Assembly (NCBI GenBank): GCA_013180625.2
Contig: SNVD02010020.1
Span: forward strand, 1-64,000
Length of the DNA stretch: 64,000 nt
Source: Boswellia sacra
Taxonomy: Eukaryota > Streptophyta > Magnoliopsida > Sapindales > Burseraceae
Direction: 5' to 3'
Of this stretch, positions 27,301 to 37,964 are shown piece after piece; position 1 is the stretch's first letter; each line of letters opens with the position of its first letter. The notes under the pieces were generated by a model. The model was not told the DNA's origin. It saw nothing but the letters and a program-made list of their open reading frames with translations, and made no database searches. Made by a program: the position numbers and the translations under genes.

Positions 27301-30132
27301 CCTTTCCTTCGCAATTTCAAACAATTGATTGAGAGTCCTGTAATTGACTCCCCTATTCTGCTCAGGACCCTCCATTGTAAATGTCTTCCCTGTCCCTGTT
27401 TGTCCGTAAGCAAATATACAAACATTGTAGCCATCTAGCACTGAAATCACCATTGGTGAAGCATCGGCAAACACATCCACTGATAAGGCAGAAGAAAAAC
27501 TCCGGCTCAATACACATTTCTCATAGTTTCAATGCCTATAATGTAGCAATCAATTGACTATAATAGACACTACCTTGACTATCTTTTGGTGTGTACACTC
27601 GGTCAAATTTGAAAGTCCTTTTTGAGGAGAGACCAGTCAGAATCCCAAGGTCTCCATCTTTTGCTGCATCAAAGTCTACAACTGTTCCGCATCCAGCTGA
27701 TGTTTCTTCCTTACTTAGTGGGCGGCACCGGCAGAAAACTCTGATATTGCCTGATATTAAACAAACATACACGTCCTTTGGAGTCAAAATTCTTGAAAAT
27801 TGAAGATGACAGACTACAATGGGGAAAAACATGCCTTTTGTCTCTTGAATTTGGTTATAAAGCTCCTTTCTCTTCGCTTGCTCTTCGACATATTTCATTT
27901 TAAAATCCTCACACAGTGCAACTGCAGAGTGAGCCCATGAGTGTATATATAAAAACAAGGTGTAATTCAATACCGACTGAATTTGTAAATAAAACCTACC
28001 CAGTGCCTGAACTCCAGTGACCATTTTGTTCAACTCAGGTATTGAATCAGCACATTCATGTGCTTCACGAGAGAGTCGAGAATGTTCTTGTTTCATCATC
28101 TGCACTCACATCAATTGTAAAAAAAGTGGTCAGAGACAAAGTATCACAAACAAATAATGAAATATAATAAAGATGATTTCAATATGTACTTCTGAAAAGT
28201 TTCATCACTTACCTTTACTTTTTCTTGTAACTCATTCACTGCAGTTGTCCAGAACTTCTTATCACGCTCATACCTGCTGGTGATATCCCTCAAATTTTCA
28301 GCTTGTTTCCCTACAGTTTGATCTACAGGTAAAATGAATAAAATCAGAGAATTCCTGACTTCAAAGGAGCATAGTGCCTAAGATAACCTTTTATTGAACT
28401 ATAGCAGTGTCATGATGATAATTCCTTCCTGTACAGACCCGACTAAAAGTTATGTAAACCATCAGTCTATGATATAAACAACGAATAAATAATTATTCAC
28501 TGAATGTGCAATCTTGAACACATGTAACCCATATAAGTGCAGCATATTCACATGCTAAAACTCTAATATATACAAATCTTACGCGGTCCATTAGATTCAA
28601 TCCAAATAGTAAATAGCAACAAAGAAAGAAAGAAAGAAAGAGAGCGCATTACCTAGAGTTATTGTTTGAAAGGTTTTGTTGTCGAGCTCCATCCTAACCT
28701 TCTCCAGCTGCTCATTTGCTGCAGTCAGTGACATCCATGCCTCATGACATTCATTTGACTTAAGCTGGCACTGTTTACTGAGTTCTTGGATCTTCTTCTC
28801 ATACTTGTCTGTAGCTTTTATTCGCATAAGTTTCTTCTGCTAGCCATAAAAACAAAGACCGAATAAGCAGCAAGTTGCCGTTTGAAAGTTGTAACTCTTT
28901 GATGATGTGTATCTAACCTCAGCTGAAGACACTTCTATCTCAGCAGCACAGTTGTTACATTTAAGATATTCATGTGATACCCGGGTAACTGTACGCAATT
29001 TGCAGGCAAGTTAAATTAGAAGCTGCTTCAATATGTCAACATATTCTACTTCTGTCCCTCGGTTATAAATTGAAACAAAAACCAAATATGATATTACCTG
29101 ATAATTTTGCCGCTTTCCTTATGCAAATTCCATTAATCGCAGGGCTTCCATTAACCCCTTCAAATCTTATTATAATTACTCCGTCCTCCTTTACACATAC
29201 TCTGGTGTCAACTAGTTGCAAAGGTTTTTTGGCTCCAACAATGGAGAAGATATCAAAATCAGATAGAATCTGCAATTATTCCCAATTAACAAACTTCCAA
29301 GTACATGGAAGAAAACAAACGAAAATTAAAAATTACTTGCATTTTGTTTAATCACTTGCCTTCTCTTCCTGCACAAATACATTGAATACTCTGATTCCCT
29401 TAGGTCCATTCGTGTTTATGATCTCGGCGAAATGAAGATCAACAACATAATCCCCAGGAGGCAGATTTTTGAACCTGTAACAAAAATTCCCAAAACGTGC
29501 TGACTGATATATGAACGGATACTCTCCAGCATCACTCATATGCTCATCTGTTCGCAGCACATTCCCTCCTTCGAAATAGCTATCACCCACAAATTTCACA
29601 CTAGAATCTACTTCATCCGAGGCCTCACCTCCAGCATTCACAAACATCACAAATTCATCTGGTTCAGAAAACCATAACGATAGATCAATTACCTGATTGT
29701 TCAAATCATTCATCAAGTCAAACCCAAATATTTAGTACACATTTTAATCTACTAGACAAGTGCTCTAATATATGAACAATCTAGCAGTTGCATACCTAAA
29801 AATGCAGATATAAAAGGAAAAATTTGTATTTTTTCTTCTTTTCCAACATTTTCTCAGTGACCAAACAAGTATAGATCTTATCTGAGAAACCAGAACTGAT
29901 AATGCAGTAGAGACTAACCTGTGCAATTAGATCTTGTAAACCCACTTGGAATCAGCCTTGAATTAGAGTCACAAAGCATCGAATCGACGAAAGACTCTTC
30001 ATTTTCATCTTCATCCATGGCGGAAGCTTTGTTCTCTTGAGCCAAGATCACATCTTTCTCCCAATCAAAAACTCTATCTGAAATGAGGCTTTCTGGGAGT
30101 TGTGGAACAGTGTTGAATCTAATATCTTCCAT
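24388..30132 (-). CDS. Malectin-domain kinesin-14 (KIN-14Q/R type)
   Basis: Nineteen minus-strand exons join in frame to 1067 residues. In gene order they are 30132-29919, 29658-29360, 29269-29098, 28988-28918, 28836-28653, 28322-28213, 28099-28000, 27921-27835, 27750-27574, 27479-27206, 27019-26858, 26742-26527, 26445-26408, 26321-26158, 26057-25806, 25730-25665, 25517-25443, 25335-25264 and 24858-24388. A malectin-like domain (about residues 72-229, starting [11 protein letters not shown]) precedes a coiled coil. The kinesin-14 neck reads [14 protein letters not shown]. The motor (about 413-745) has P-loop GQTGTGKT (497-504), switch I NEHSSRSH and switch II DLAGSE. A second coiled coil and a basic Ser/Thr-rich tail follow. 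The motor is therefore internal. Kinesin-14s are microtubule motors, mostly minus-end directed. The cargo and the ligand of the malectin domain are unknown. Two introns appear to use GC donors (after 29360 and 27835). Confidence 0.93.
27751..27834 (-). other. Second GC-AG intron in the kinesin gene, just before the motor
   Basis: The exon ends ACAAAAG and the intron begins gcatgt. The next exon begins GCAATATCAGAG after atatcag. Only this join gives the conserved [14 protein letters not shown]. The nearest GT, four bases downstream, would break the frame. Confidence 0.7.
29270..29359 (-). other. GC-AG intron in the kinesin gene
   Basis: The minus-strand exon ends GAGAAG and the intron begins gcaagt, the usual strong context of a GC donor. 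It ends ttgcag before ATTCTATCTG. Joining gives [15 protein letters not shown] with the frame kept. Confidence 0.75.
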
Positions 30133-30660
30133 GAAATCAGGAGTTCCGAGTGTTCAAAAACTGACAAAGATTAAGATTCAGTGGGAGAAGAGCTTTTGCG
30201 TTTCTTCTTTTGCGATTGTTTGAAGAAAGAAAGTGTGAGATTCTACGCTGTGCTGGGGGCTTGAGAAATGAGAATGTTCAAATTTGAAAATTGAACCGTT
30301 AGAAAAATGTTTACCGTTAAACCTTTATGGAGAATATCAAATCATATCCACTTACTGTCAAAAGTCATCACGTCATGCGAGTGAAAAATAAAAAAATAAA
30401 ATTTTTTCAGATTTCTTTTTAGTAAAAATAAAAAATAAAAAGTTTCTAGACCAATAATATGTTAGAGTTTTTTTTTTTATTTGAGTAAGAATTATTCTTA
30501 ATGAGTCAGATTTTTTAATGTGTTTTTTTTCACTTAAACCGAATTTTCATAAATTTTTCTAAATAGGAAAAGATAATATATAAATATTTTATCTCGCTCT
30601 TAGTAGTTTAAAATATTACAATGCAAATCATATTTACAACCTATTGTATATAATTAACGG

Positions 30661-30835
30661 AAATGGATCTTTTGACAAATTTTTAACATAAAATTAGAAA
30701 CAAATTTATAACATTAATTTATAAAATTTAATAGTTGAGATGATTGATAAGTTGATAATATTAAATATAATTTTTGTACTTTCAATCTCAACTATTTAAT
30801 TTGATGAGAAATTTTGTGTTAAAAAACCTTTCCTA
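30661..30835. repeat. Inverted-repeat element (MITE-like)
   Basis: The left arm has tttgacaaatttttaacataaaatt, written here only to show its start. The right arm, inverted, has gttttttaacacaaaatttc. The inner motif aatagttgagat occurs inverted as atctcaactattt. Related sequence is seen near 34890-35085 and 60940-61070. Confidence 0.45.
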
Positions 30836-31230
30836 TAATTAAATTTTGTTTATTTAAAATTTAATATTATATTTCTCATTTATATTTTTTAAATTTTTTT
30901 AAAAATTATTCCATAGTGACCTACATCATATCCTATTATAAAAAACAACTTTTATAAAACTATAAATATTTAAATAAATCATGAATTTAGCATCTTATGA
31001 ACTTAACATGATTTTCTTAAAAAACTGTGTTGGGACAACCTTTTTTTCCAATTTTTTTTAATGTTTTCTTGAAAATTTATTTATGATAGGTGATGATTCT
31101 TTTCTGAAAAACTAAAAAGGAATGTAATAATGTACGCGGTTAATAGTGCTTTTTTAAAAGCTATTTTACAAAAAAAAAAAAATTACTGTTTCCTCTATCT
31201 TCTCTCATGTTCTATCTAATTTTTTAATGG

Positions 31231-31402
31231 GCAATGCTACACCTACAACTAAATCCTATAACTAACTGCTTACAACTTGAGTTGGCAAAAATTCACTATA
31301 GGAGGAAAAAAATGAAAAATGAAAGTTATATATCCAATAGAATTTTATCAACTTAGGTTATAAGTAGTTGATTGTAGGATTTAGTTGTAGATATAATTTT
31401 AT
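31231..31402. mobile_element. MITE with long imperfect inverted repeats
   Basis: The left arm gcaatgctacacctacaact pairs with the inverted right arm ataaaattatatctacaact. Both arms continue with aaatcctacaa/taa-like sequence for roughly 60 bases. Confidence 0.6.
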
Positions 31403-31421
31403 TCTCTTTTAACAAGTATGT

Positions 31422-31833
31422 AAACTTTTATGGGGTAATACCAAACACTGTCATGTCATTAAGGTTTGGCATGAAATCATTCAAAATGCAGTTTCATATT
31501 TTTATAATTTCAGTCTTTAAGGTTTGTGTATTTGTATTATTTAAGTCCCGACGACTAATTTTATTTGCTTTTTCACAATCGAATGAAGACTTTTTCATCA
31601 ACTGGACTTAGATTTTCAATAAGTATAGGATAACGTTGATTTCGTTGTCATCATAAATAATTATTCAATTATAATTTAGTTTGTAAAAAAAGCAAAGGGA
31701 ATTGGTCAATTAGATCTAGATAATATAAATACACAAACCTTAAGGACTGAAATAATACAAATACGAAACTACGTTCTAAGTGGTATTATGCCAAACCTTA
31801 GAGGTAGTGTATGATATTACCCCAAGCTTTTAT
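31422..31833. mobile_element. Mutator-type MITE with long TIRs and 10-bp target duplication
   Basis: The element spans 31432-31823 (392 bp). It begins ggggtaataccaaacactg and ends, inverted, ggggtaatatcatacactac. The arms share aaggtttggca, gtttc(a/g)tattt and aggtttgtgtattt over more than 100 bases. Flanks aaacttttat (31422-31431) and aagcttttat (31824-31833) match 9 of 10. Arm length and duplication size fit a non-autonomous Mutator-like element. Confidence 0.82.
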
Positions 31834-32134
31834 CAGTTAATTTTAAAATATTTTATTCATCAAATATTAGATTTTAATTATTTTGTAGTGTTTAGAAAAT
31901 TTTTATGTATATTTACATCTTTTAATTTTTTTTAACTTCCTAATCAAATCTATTTTTATTACGAAATACATAGCTAAATCCTTCTTTATCATTTAAAAAA
32001 AAAGATAAATAAATATTTTATTTGATTTTAATATAAAATTTCAAAAAAAAAGAAATAATCATACTACACATGAAAGGTGATGTATCATTAAATTAGTGGT
32101 GAGGGATATATAATAAAGTTATAATAATAAATTG

Positions 32135-32325
32135 AGTAGTGTTAGACTTACAACCTTCAAACAATTTAAACTTTACAACATAATGTAATAGTTGACGTAA
32201 CAAAAATTTATTGGAGAAGGAAAAAAAAAAATGAAAGTTACATCTCCAATAGGCTTTTGTCATGTAAATTGTTACATCTGATTGTAAAGTTTGAGTTATA
32301 TGAAAGTTGTAAGTTTAGCATTACT
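32135..32325. mobile_element. MITE with imperfect inverted repeats of about 90 bp
   Basis: The left arm agtagtgttagacttacaac pairs with the inverted right arm agtaatgctaaacttacaac. Both arms then share actttacaa and (t/c)attggag further in. Confidence 0.7.
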
Positions 32326-34889
32326 GTAAATTTTGATTAATAATATAACACTAAAAGAGTGATGCAACATTAGTTTATTTACAAAATTTTGTAAATGAAC
32401 TTTATATATCTAATATTGCTCAAACAAAATTTATAACCAAATACAAATTAAATCCTAGTAAAGTTTGTGTTTTCATTTTTCTCCCTCTTTCTTCCTCTCT
32501 ACATTTGTAGCCATTACAAGAGCAAATATACGGGTTTTCTTTTTTTTTTTTTCTTCCAATAGCTATCTTTAAATGGTTTCGTATTGAATTAAGTGAATAA
32601 TTAACAAAATCAATAAGGATTAAGAGAAATTAGGAAAATGATAAGGGAAATTGGGCAGGAACTATAATTCTCAATATTTCACTAATTAATATTAACATAC
32701 CGACAATTCAAAGTGTTTACAATCACTTTTATTACAAGGAAATTTCTGGTATATAATGTTAGAGTAATATTACACTTTTCTTAATATATCATACTTTTCA
32801 ATTAATTTATCGTAATTTTAAAAGTACTTGTCAACTGGAATAAAAGACAACTGGGATAAAAGAGTAAATAAAGATTGGTTCAATTCTTTCTCATCACAGA
32901 AATATCCTTAAATAAAGATTGGATGATGTGCGAAATGTGTCGAGTGTTCATACACAAAACAAGTTGTCTGGGGGCATTGCAAGATTGCAAGATGACTTAT
33001 CAAGCATGTTTAATCGTCTAGCAGTGTCTTGTACACACAGCTATCATAAGATAATATGATGAACTCCTACATGTAAGACACATAGTAAGAAGAAGGAAAG
33101 AAGAAACGAGGAAGAAAAAAAAAAAATTGAACAAGAATTAGTATACAAAAATAAAATAAAATAAAATATAGTTAAGAAGAGAATGGAATTTAGGAGAGTT
33201 TTTGTTTAAAAATCAATATTTAGTCCATTTAAGACAAAATGAGAAAAAGACTATTCTTGTTGCAAGAGTTAAAAAAAGGGCCATTTGTGTTAATCATTTA
33301 TTTCTATGGAGTTAACTAATTCTATATAATTGTTAGGATAAATCTAATCGGATAACTAAAACTCACGAAGAATATTATATACTTTAAATAATATTTAATT
33401 TTCTAATGAAATGTTTTAAAAAAAATTAAAAATATCCAAAATTTAAATATAAATTACGAAAATAATTTTATCTCAAAAAATTTATACATCATAATCCTCA
33501 GTTAAATATTAAATAAAATAGTTAAACATCTTCATACTATTATTTGATATATCCACATAATACTATTAGATAACAAATAGATTCATAATATATAAATTTT
33601 TTGAAACATAATTTATTAAAGAAATCTCTATTTGATTATTTAATTTGAGTTATTTCATCGATTTTTCCAATGTTTTATACGATGATTTATAATGAATTGA
33701 ATATAAAAAATTGACGTGACATATCACCAATACAATTTGAGATAATATTTATATCATCAATGAAATATAGTACGCTTTAATTATGAAAAGTCAGCCAGTA
33801 GCACGAGGCAATAACTAAATGCAAAATAGGAGATTCCTTCCTTTTGATTAAGGGGACACTCATCTCAATAAGGCTCGAAATGTCATAACTGCCCTTCAAT
33901 CACGAGGATTGGAACAGAGGTAAAGTTGCCCCCTGTTTTGGCCACTAACATCCCATGCGCGTCTACCCACTCTCTATTATAAACTTTTAATTTATTTATG
34001 AGATTATTTTTTCTTATTTTCTAAAGATAGCAATGACCTTAACTTTCATTTTACATATATAAACTTATAAGTTTATGTATTCTCGTTATAAAAATTATAA
34101 AAATATTTTTGTCACAAAAATTATTAAATATACTAAAATAATTAATTTTAACATAGTTTTAGATATAATATTGTTATAATAAAAATATACAAAATTCCCT
34201 TTCAATAACCAAAAAATAATTTTGATTACAGAATTTTAAAACTAACTCTATATGTAGTTTATTTATTAAATTTTTATAAATAGATACAAATATTATATTA
34301 TTAAGAAGTAAAATAGTCCACTCGTATCATAAAATGTAGGTATTAATAAATTGTAATACTCAGATATGACTATTAGTTAAAATTAATATAACATTTTAAC
34401 TTAAAAAGAAATTATTGATATATTTGAAATGATACTAAAGTAATTGAATTTTCATCAAAGATTAGAGAAAGTGAAAAAGATTATTCCTTTATTTATCCCT
34501 TCTCTTAATTTCTTGTTGTGTACAAATATTAAGTGGAGAGACGATTAAAATTGTGATTAATTATTTGTACTTTTAATATTTATTTTTGTCAATTTAAATT
34601 ACACATAAATCTAGTCATGCCTAATGAGGTTTTATTTAATTATAAATAAATTTTTTATTTAAAACACAAGAAAGATATCCATTTGTAAAATTGAACTAGT
34701 AAATTTTATTGAGTAAATTTTATAAAAATCAGTCATAGTTTTATAAAAATTTAGAATGTCTCTTAGAATTTTAATAGAAAAATTTTATGTAGATTAAAAT
34801 TAATAAAATTTAACTTATTTCAATGAAATATTAGAAAAAACTAATTAAATCATTTGTATATTACTAACTAGAAGGTAATATTTAATAAT

Positions 34890-35085
34890 GAAAATAAATT
34901 TTTTGACACGATTTATCGATACAAATTTATAATTTTTATATTACAAAATTGAATAGTTGAGATAAAAAAGAAAATTATATTTAATATTATCTAATGCATT
35001 AACCATATGAATCATTAGATTATTAAGATTAAGAGTTAGAAATTTGTATATAATTTTGTATTAAAAAAAATTTATGTCAAAATAT
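34890..35085. repeat. Weak inverted-repeat element
   Basis: The left part aaattttttgaca and tacaaatttataa recur inverted near the right edge (tgtcaaaatat, tacaaatttctaa). It shares aatagttgagat with the element at 30661. Ends are uncertain. Confidence 0.35.
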
Positions 35086-35199
35086 CACACTTCAATATTA
35101 TTACAGTAATTCTACTATGTTTCCACACGCCAATAAGAGCGCGTGGGATGACGCATCTCAAATCCGTCAACAGAGTGTTCTGGCAAGTTGTGGGGGCGT

Positions 35200-37964
35200 C
35201 CCTGTAAATCAAAACTAGTGGGCGTCCTGATCCTTTTCGTTTCATCGTCAAAACCTTCAAATTTCCCACACTTTCCCTCACTTTCCCTCACTTTCTCTTC
35301 CATTACATCACAACGGTTCATAAGGGAACTCATTAACTCCGAAAAGCCACTCAATTACTCACTCCCTCACTGTCGTAATTTCGATTTCAGCGTTTATGGT
35401 ACGGATCACTCAGTTCTACAAATGCAGCATTTTTCTATATTCCATTTCTGTGCTTATATAAATTCATTTTTACCTTTTTGTTTCTGATCGATCACTTTGC
35501 GATGTTTTTTTAACTTAATTTTTTTTTGAATCATTTAAGGCTAAAAAATTAGGGCCTGCAAGTGTTGTTTAACTTCTCTGCTATACTTTTCATTGTGATC
35601 GCTGACTGATCAGGTAAAAGCTTGATTCTTTACATTCACATTCCCAATATTTGTGTACATTTTGAACTTTAATATGTGAAGTTTTTACTTGTTGGAAATT
35701 ATTTTTTTGGTGGCTTTTTAAATATTTTTTTAGCTAGAATCATGGTTGTGACTTCCTTGTGCTTATACGGTTTTTTATATTGGGTTAATGGCATAGTTTG
35801 AATAGCTTAAACTTTTGAAATTGGATTGCGGGAAACGTTGGCTTTTAAGTATGGGTGGTGAAACTTGTGGTATTTGTGTCTATGATCTCTTATTTATTGC
35901 CTGCTATTCGTTTCGAGATCATCGTTTTCCTGGCTGGCTATATAAAACATCGGTGAGAAAGGAGAGATTTGGTTGTTTACTTATGAGACAATGCTACTTT
36001 ATCGGAGTTTTGAAACTTATGATGGGCGGGACGTAAGAAATTGGAAGAGAATGATGGTTTCCTTTTTGTACTTGTAGCAATGACGTTGGTATCTGGCGTT
36101 TGTTTGTCTACACGAGTGTTCATCCAAACTTAATCAACTGACAAACACTTACTTTTGTTTCTGTGTCCTTATGTTCGACCTTTGGGGAGATGTTATTTGC
36201 ATGTCTTGCATACTTGTTGCAGATTTACACTTGTGCTTGAATTAAAAATCCAACCGCTAGATATCATTGACTCGAAACAGTCAAAATGTTGGCATTTAAA
36301 CTATTCTTATCCTTTTGATTTGTCTTATAATCAAATAGTAGTGATTTTGGCTTATTTGTTTCATTCTTTAGTTGTAAGTAGATGAATAGCGTGACTTTTG
36401 CAAATTTGTAGGATCGTTTCCTTTCTCTTTGATGCTGTTAAACAGATTCTGGAAGTTCTTTTGAGAGTATGTCTTCCCATGAAAGGTGTCAAGCTCTCCT
36501 TTTGCTTGTAGTAGTCAGCTGGTTTTCACCAAATAAGAAAAGGACTTAAAAGGTAAGCTTAATGAAAAGACTTGATGCTCATGGGCAGTTCAGATGTAAA
36601 AGCTAAGTAGTGGTAAGTTCTGGATTAGAAAACAGGGTACTCTTTAAAACTCTACTAAACATGTATATGGTACTTACGATAAATTAAACACATTTGAAAT
36701 TTTGTTGGTGTTTTATCCTGTATTATGTGAAATCTTAGGGAGTAGAATGATATATTATAGATTAATTTGATTCCTAATAATAGAAACCTTTGTATACTTG
36801 GATTTTGCTTTGAATCTCAAATGCAATTTTCTTTGCTACTTGCTGAAATCAAATCCTATTTTATGTGCAAAAGACTGAAAGATGTAGCTCTTTGAAGATT
36901 TTTTAATTATCTCTTTTATATAATGTTTGTTGGTGTGAATTAGAGAGATAAGAAATTTTTCTTTAGTGGATGAGCTTGTCAAAATGTAATTTGTTGGCCC
37001 TGTATCCGTGGAGAGTTGAATTATAGAATTTGCTATAGGAATTATATATATACTTAATTTTTGTAGAAAGTTGTTTAGCCTTAGTTGTGTATCAATTTCA
37101 GATTTTAAATCAGAAATTAACTTTTTGAAGTTGGCTTTTACAATGGTATTATAAGAGTCTTTACTTTTGTCTGTAGGAATAATGGAACAATTTAATGCAA
37201 GTCTTCTCTTAAGTCATCATTGTATCGAATGCCATGCTAGAACAGTGTTGGTAGGTCTCTATTGAAACTTAAATCGTTGTGTTATCTGGATTGTCCCTCC
37301 CCCTTCCTGTTTCCATATGACAAAATCCCTTTAGTAAATGTCTGCCACCATGTGTGTGGCATGATTTTATAACGTCATGTGATACTAAAGAGAAAACTAA
37401 GGTTTTATGGAATAGTCTTTTGACTGCTTGGGTCATATGGTGTGAAAGGACCAAGAGGATTTTTGAAGATCTTTCAGAAGAGGATGTCTATATGTTGGGG
37501 AAGATTCATGTTCTTGCATCATTATATGATTCATTACAAAATGTTGAGGGATATCTTTTTCTTTACAAAAAAATATTGGGAACGCTTTTTTTTTTTTAAT
37601 AATTTTAAATTTGTGTTCCTTGTTTGGATATTTCTCTTTGCTTCTTCTTTTTCTTTTCTCTTGTTGTGGACCTTTGGCTCACTTGATATTTGTTTTACTC
37701 TTTTTCATCAATAAATTTCTATTCCATTTCTTATCCCAAAAAAAAAAAAAAAGATACTAAAATGATTAGATTGGTGAACTCTGTTTGAACGAGACAGTAA
37801 ATGTTTAAAGATGGAGAGTACACAATTGTAATGAAATAATTAAGCAGCAGTGTTAAGATTTATGATTGAACTGTTTGATGCTTGTTCTTCCATTTATTTT
37901 TTATCTTATTTCTTGAATGATATAATATGCTTTTACTTTTAGGTGATTCTTTCTGCTATCAGTT
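35200..37964 (+). other. Probable 5' leader exon and leader intron of the FAR1-ALDH6 gene
   Basis: A pyrimidine-rich TCCCTCACTTTC-type leader lies around 35265-35400. A good donor (gatcag/gtaaaa) lies at about 35612, and an acceptor (cttttag/gtgatt) at about 37942, just before the ATG at 37965. I infer one non-coding exon and a leader intron of about 2.3 kb; transcript data would be needed. ORFs in this interval show no domain except the LINE remnant at 37389-37752. Confidence 0.4.
37380..37761 (+). mobile_element. 5'-truncated LINE tail with poly-A
   Basis: A reading frame ending near 37599 contains L-L-T-A-W-V-I-W-C-E-R-T-K-R-I-F-E-D and L-A-S-L-Y. These are typical of the C-terminal end of plant LINE reverse-transcriptase polyproteins. 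A 3' tail follows, ending in a run of A (37738-37752). The 9-mer gatactaaa occurs at 37380-37388 and again directly after the poly-A (37753-37761). If it is the target duplication, the insertion is about 364 bp. It sits in the leader intron of the FAR1-ALDH6 gene. Confidence 0.6.

Larger units (their letters stand above)
30133..35199. other. AT-rich gene-free interval packed with MITE-like inverted repeats
   Basis: No coding region is supported. It contains at least four inverted-repeat elements (30661-30835, 31231-31402, 31432-31823, 32135-32325), a possible fifth near 34890-35085, and long A/T runs. Both flanking genes have their 5' ends facing it, so it should also contain two promoters. 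Confidence 0.6.

Noticed and set aside
35072..35354. Minus-strand ORFs opposite the fusion gene leader
   Set aside because: Overlap the probable 5' leader of the plus-strand gene. The composition follows the complementary pyrimidine-rich tract, and there is no domain.
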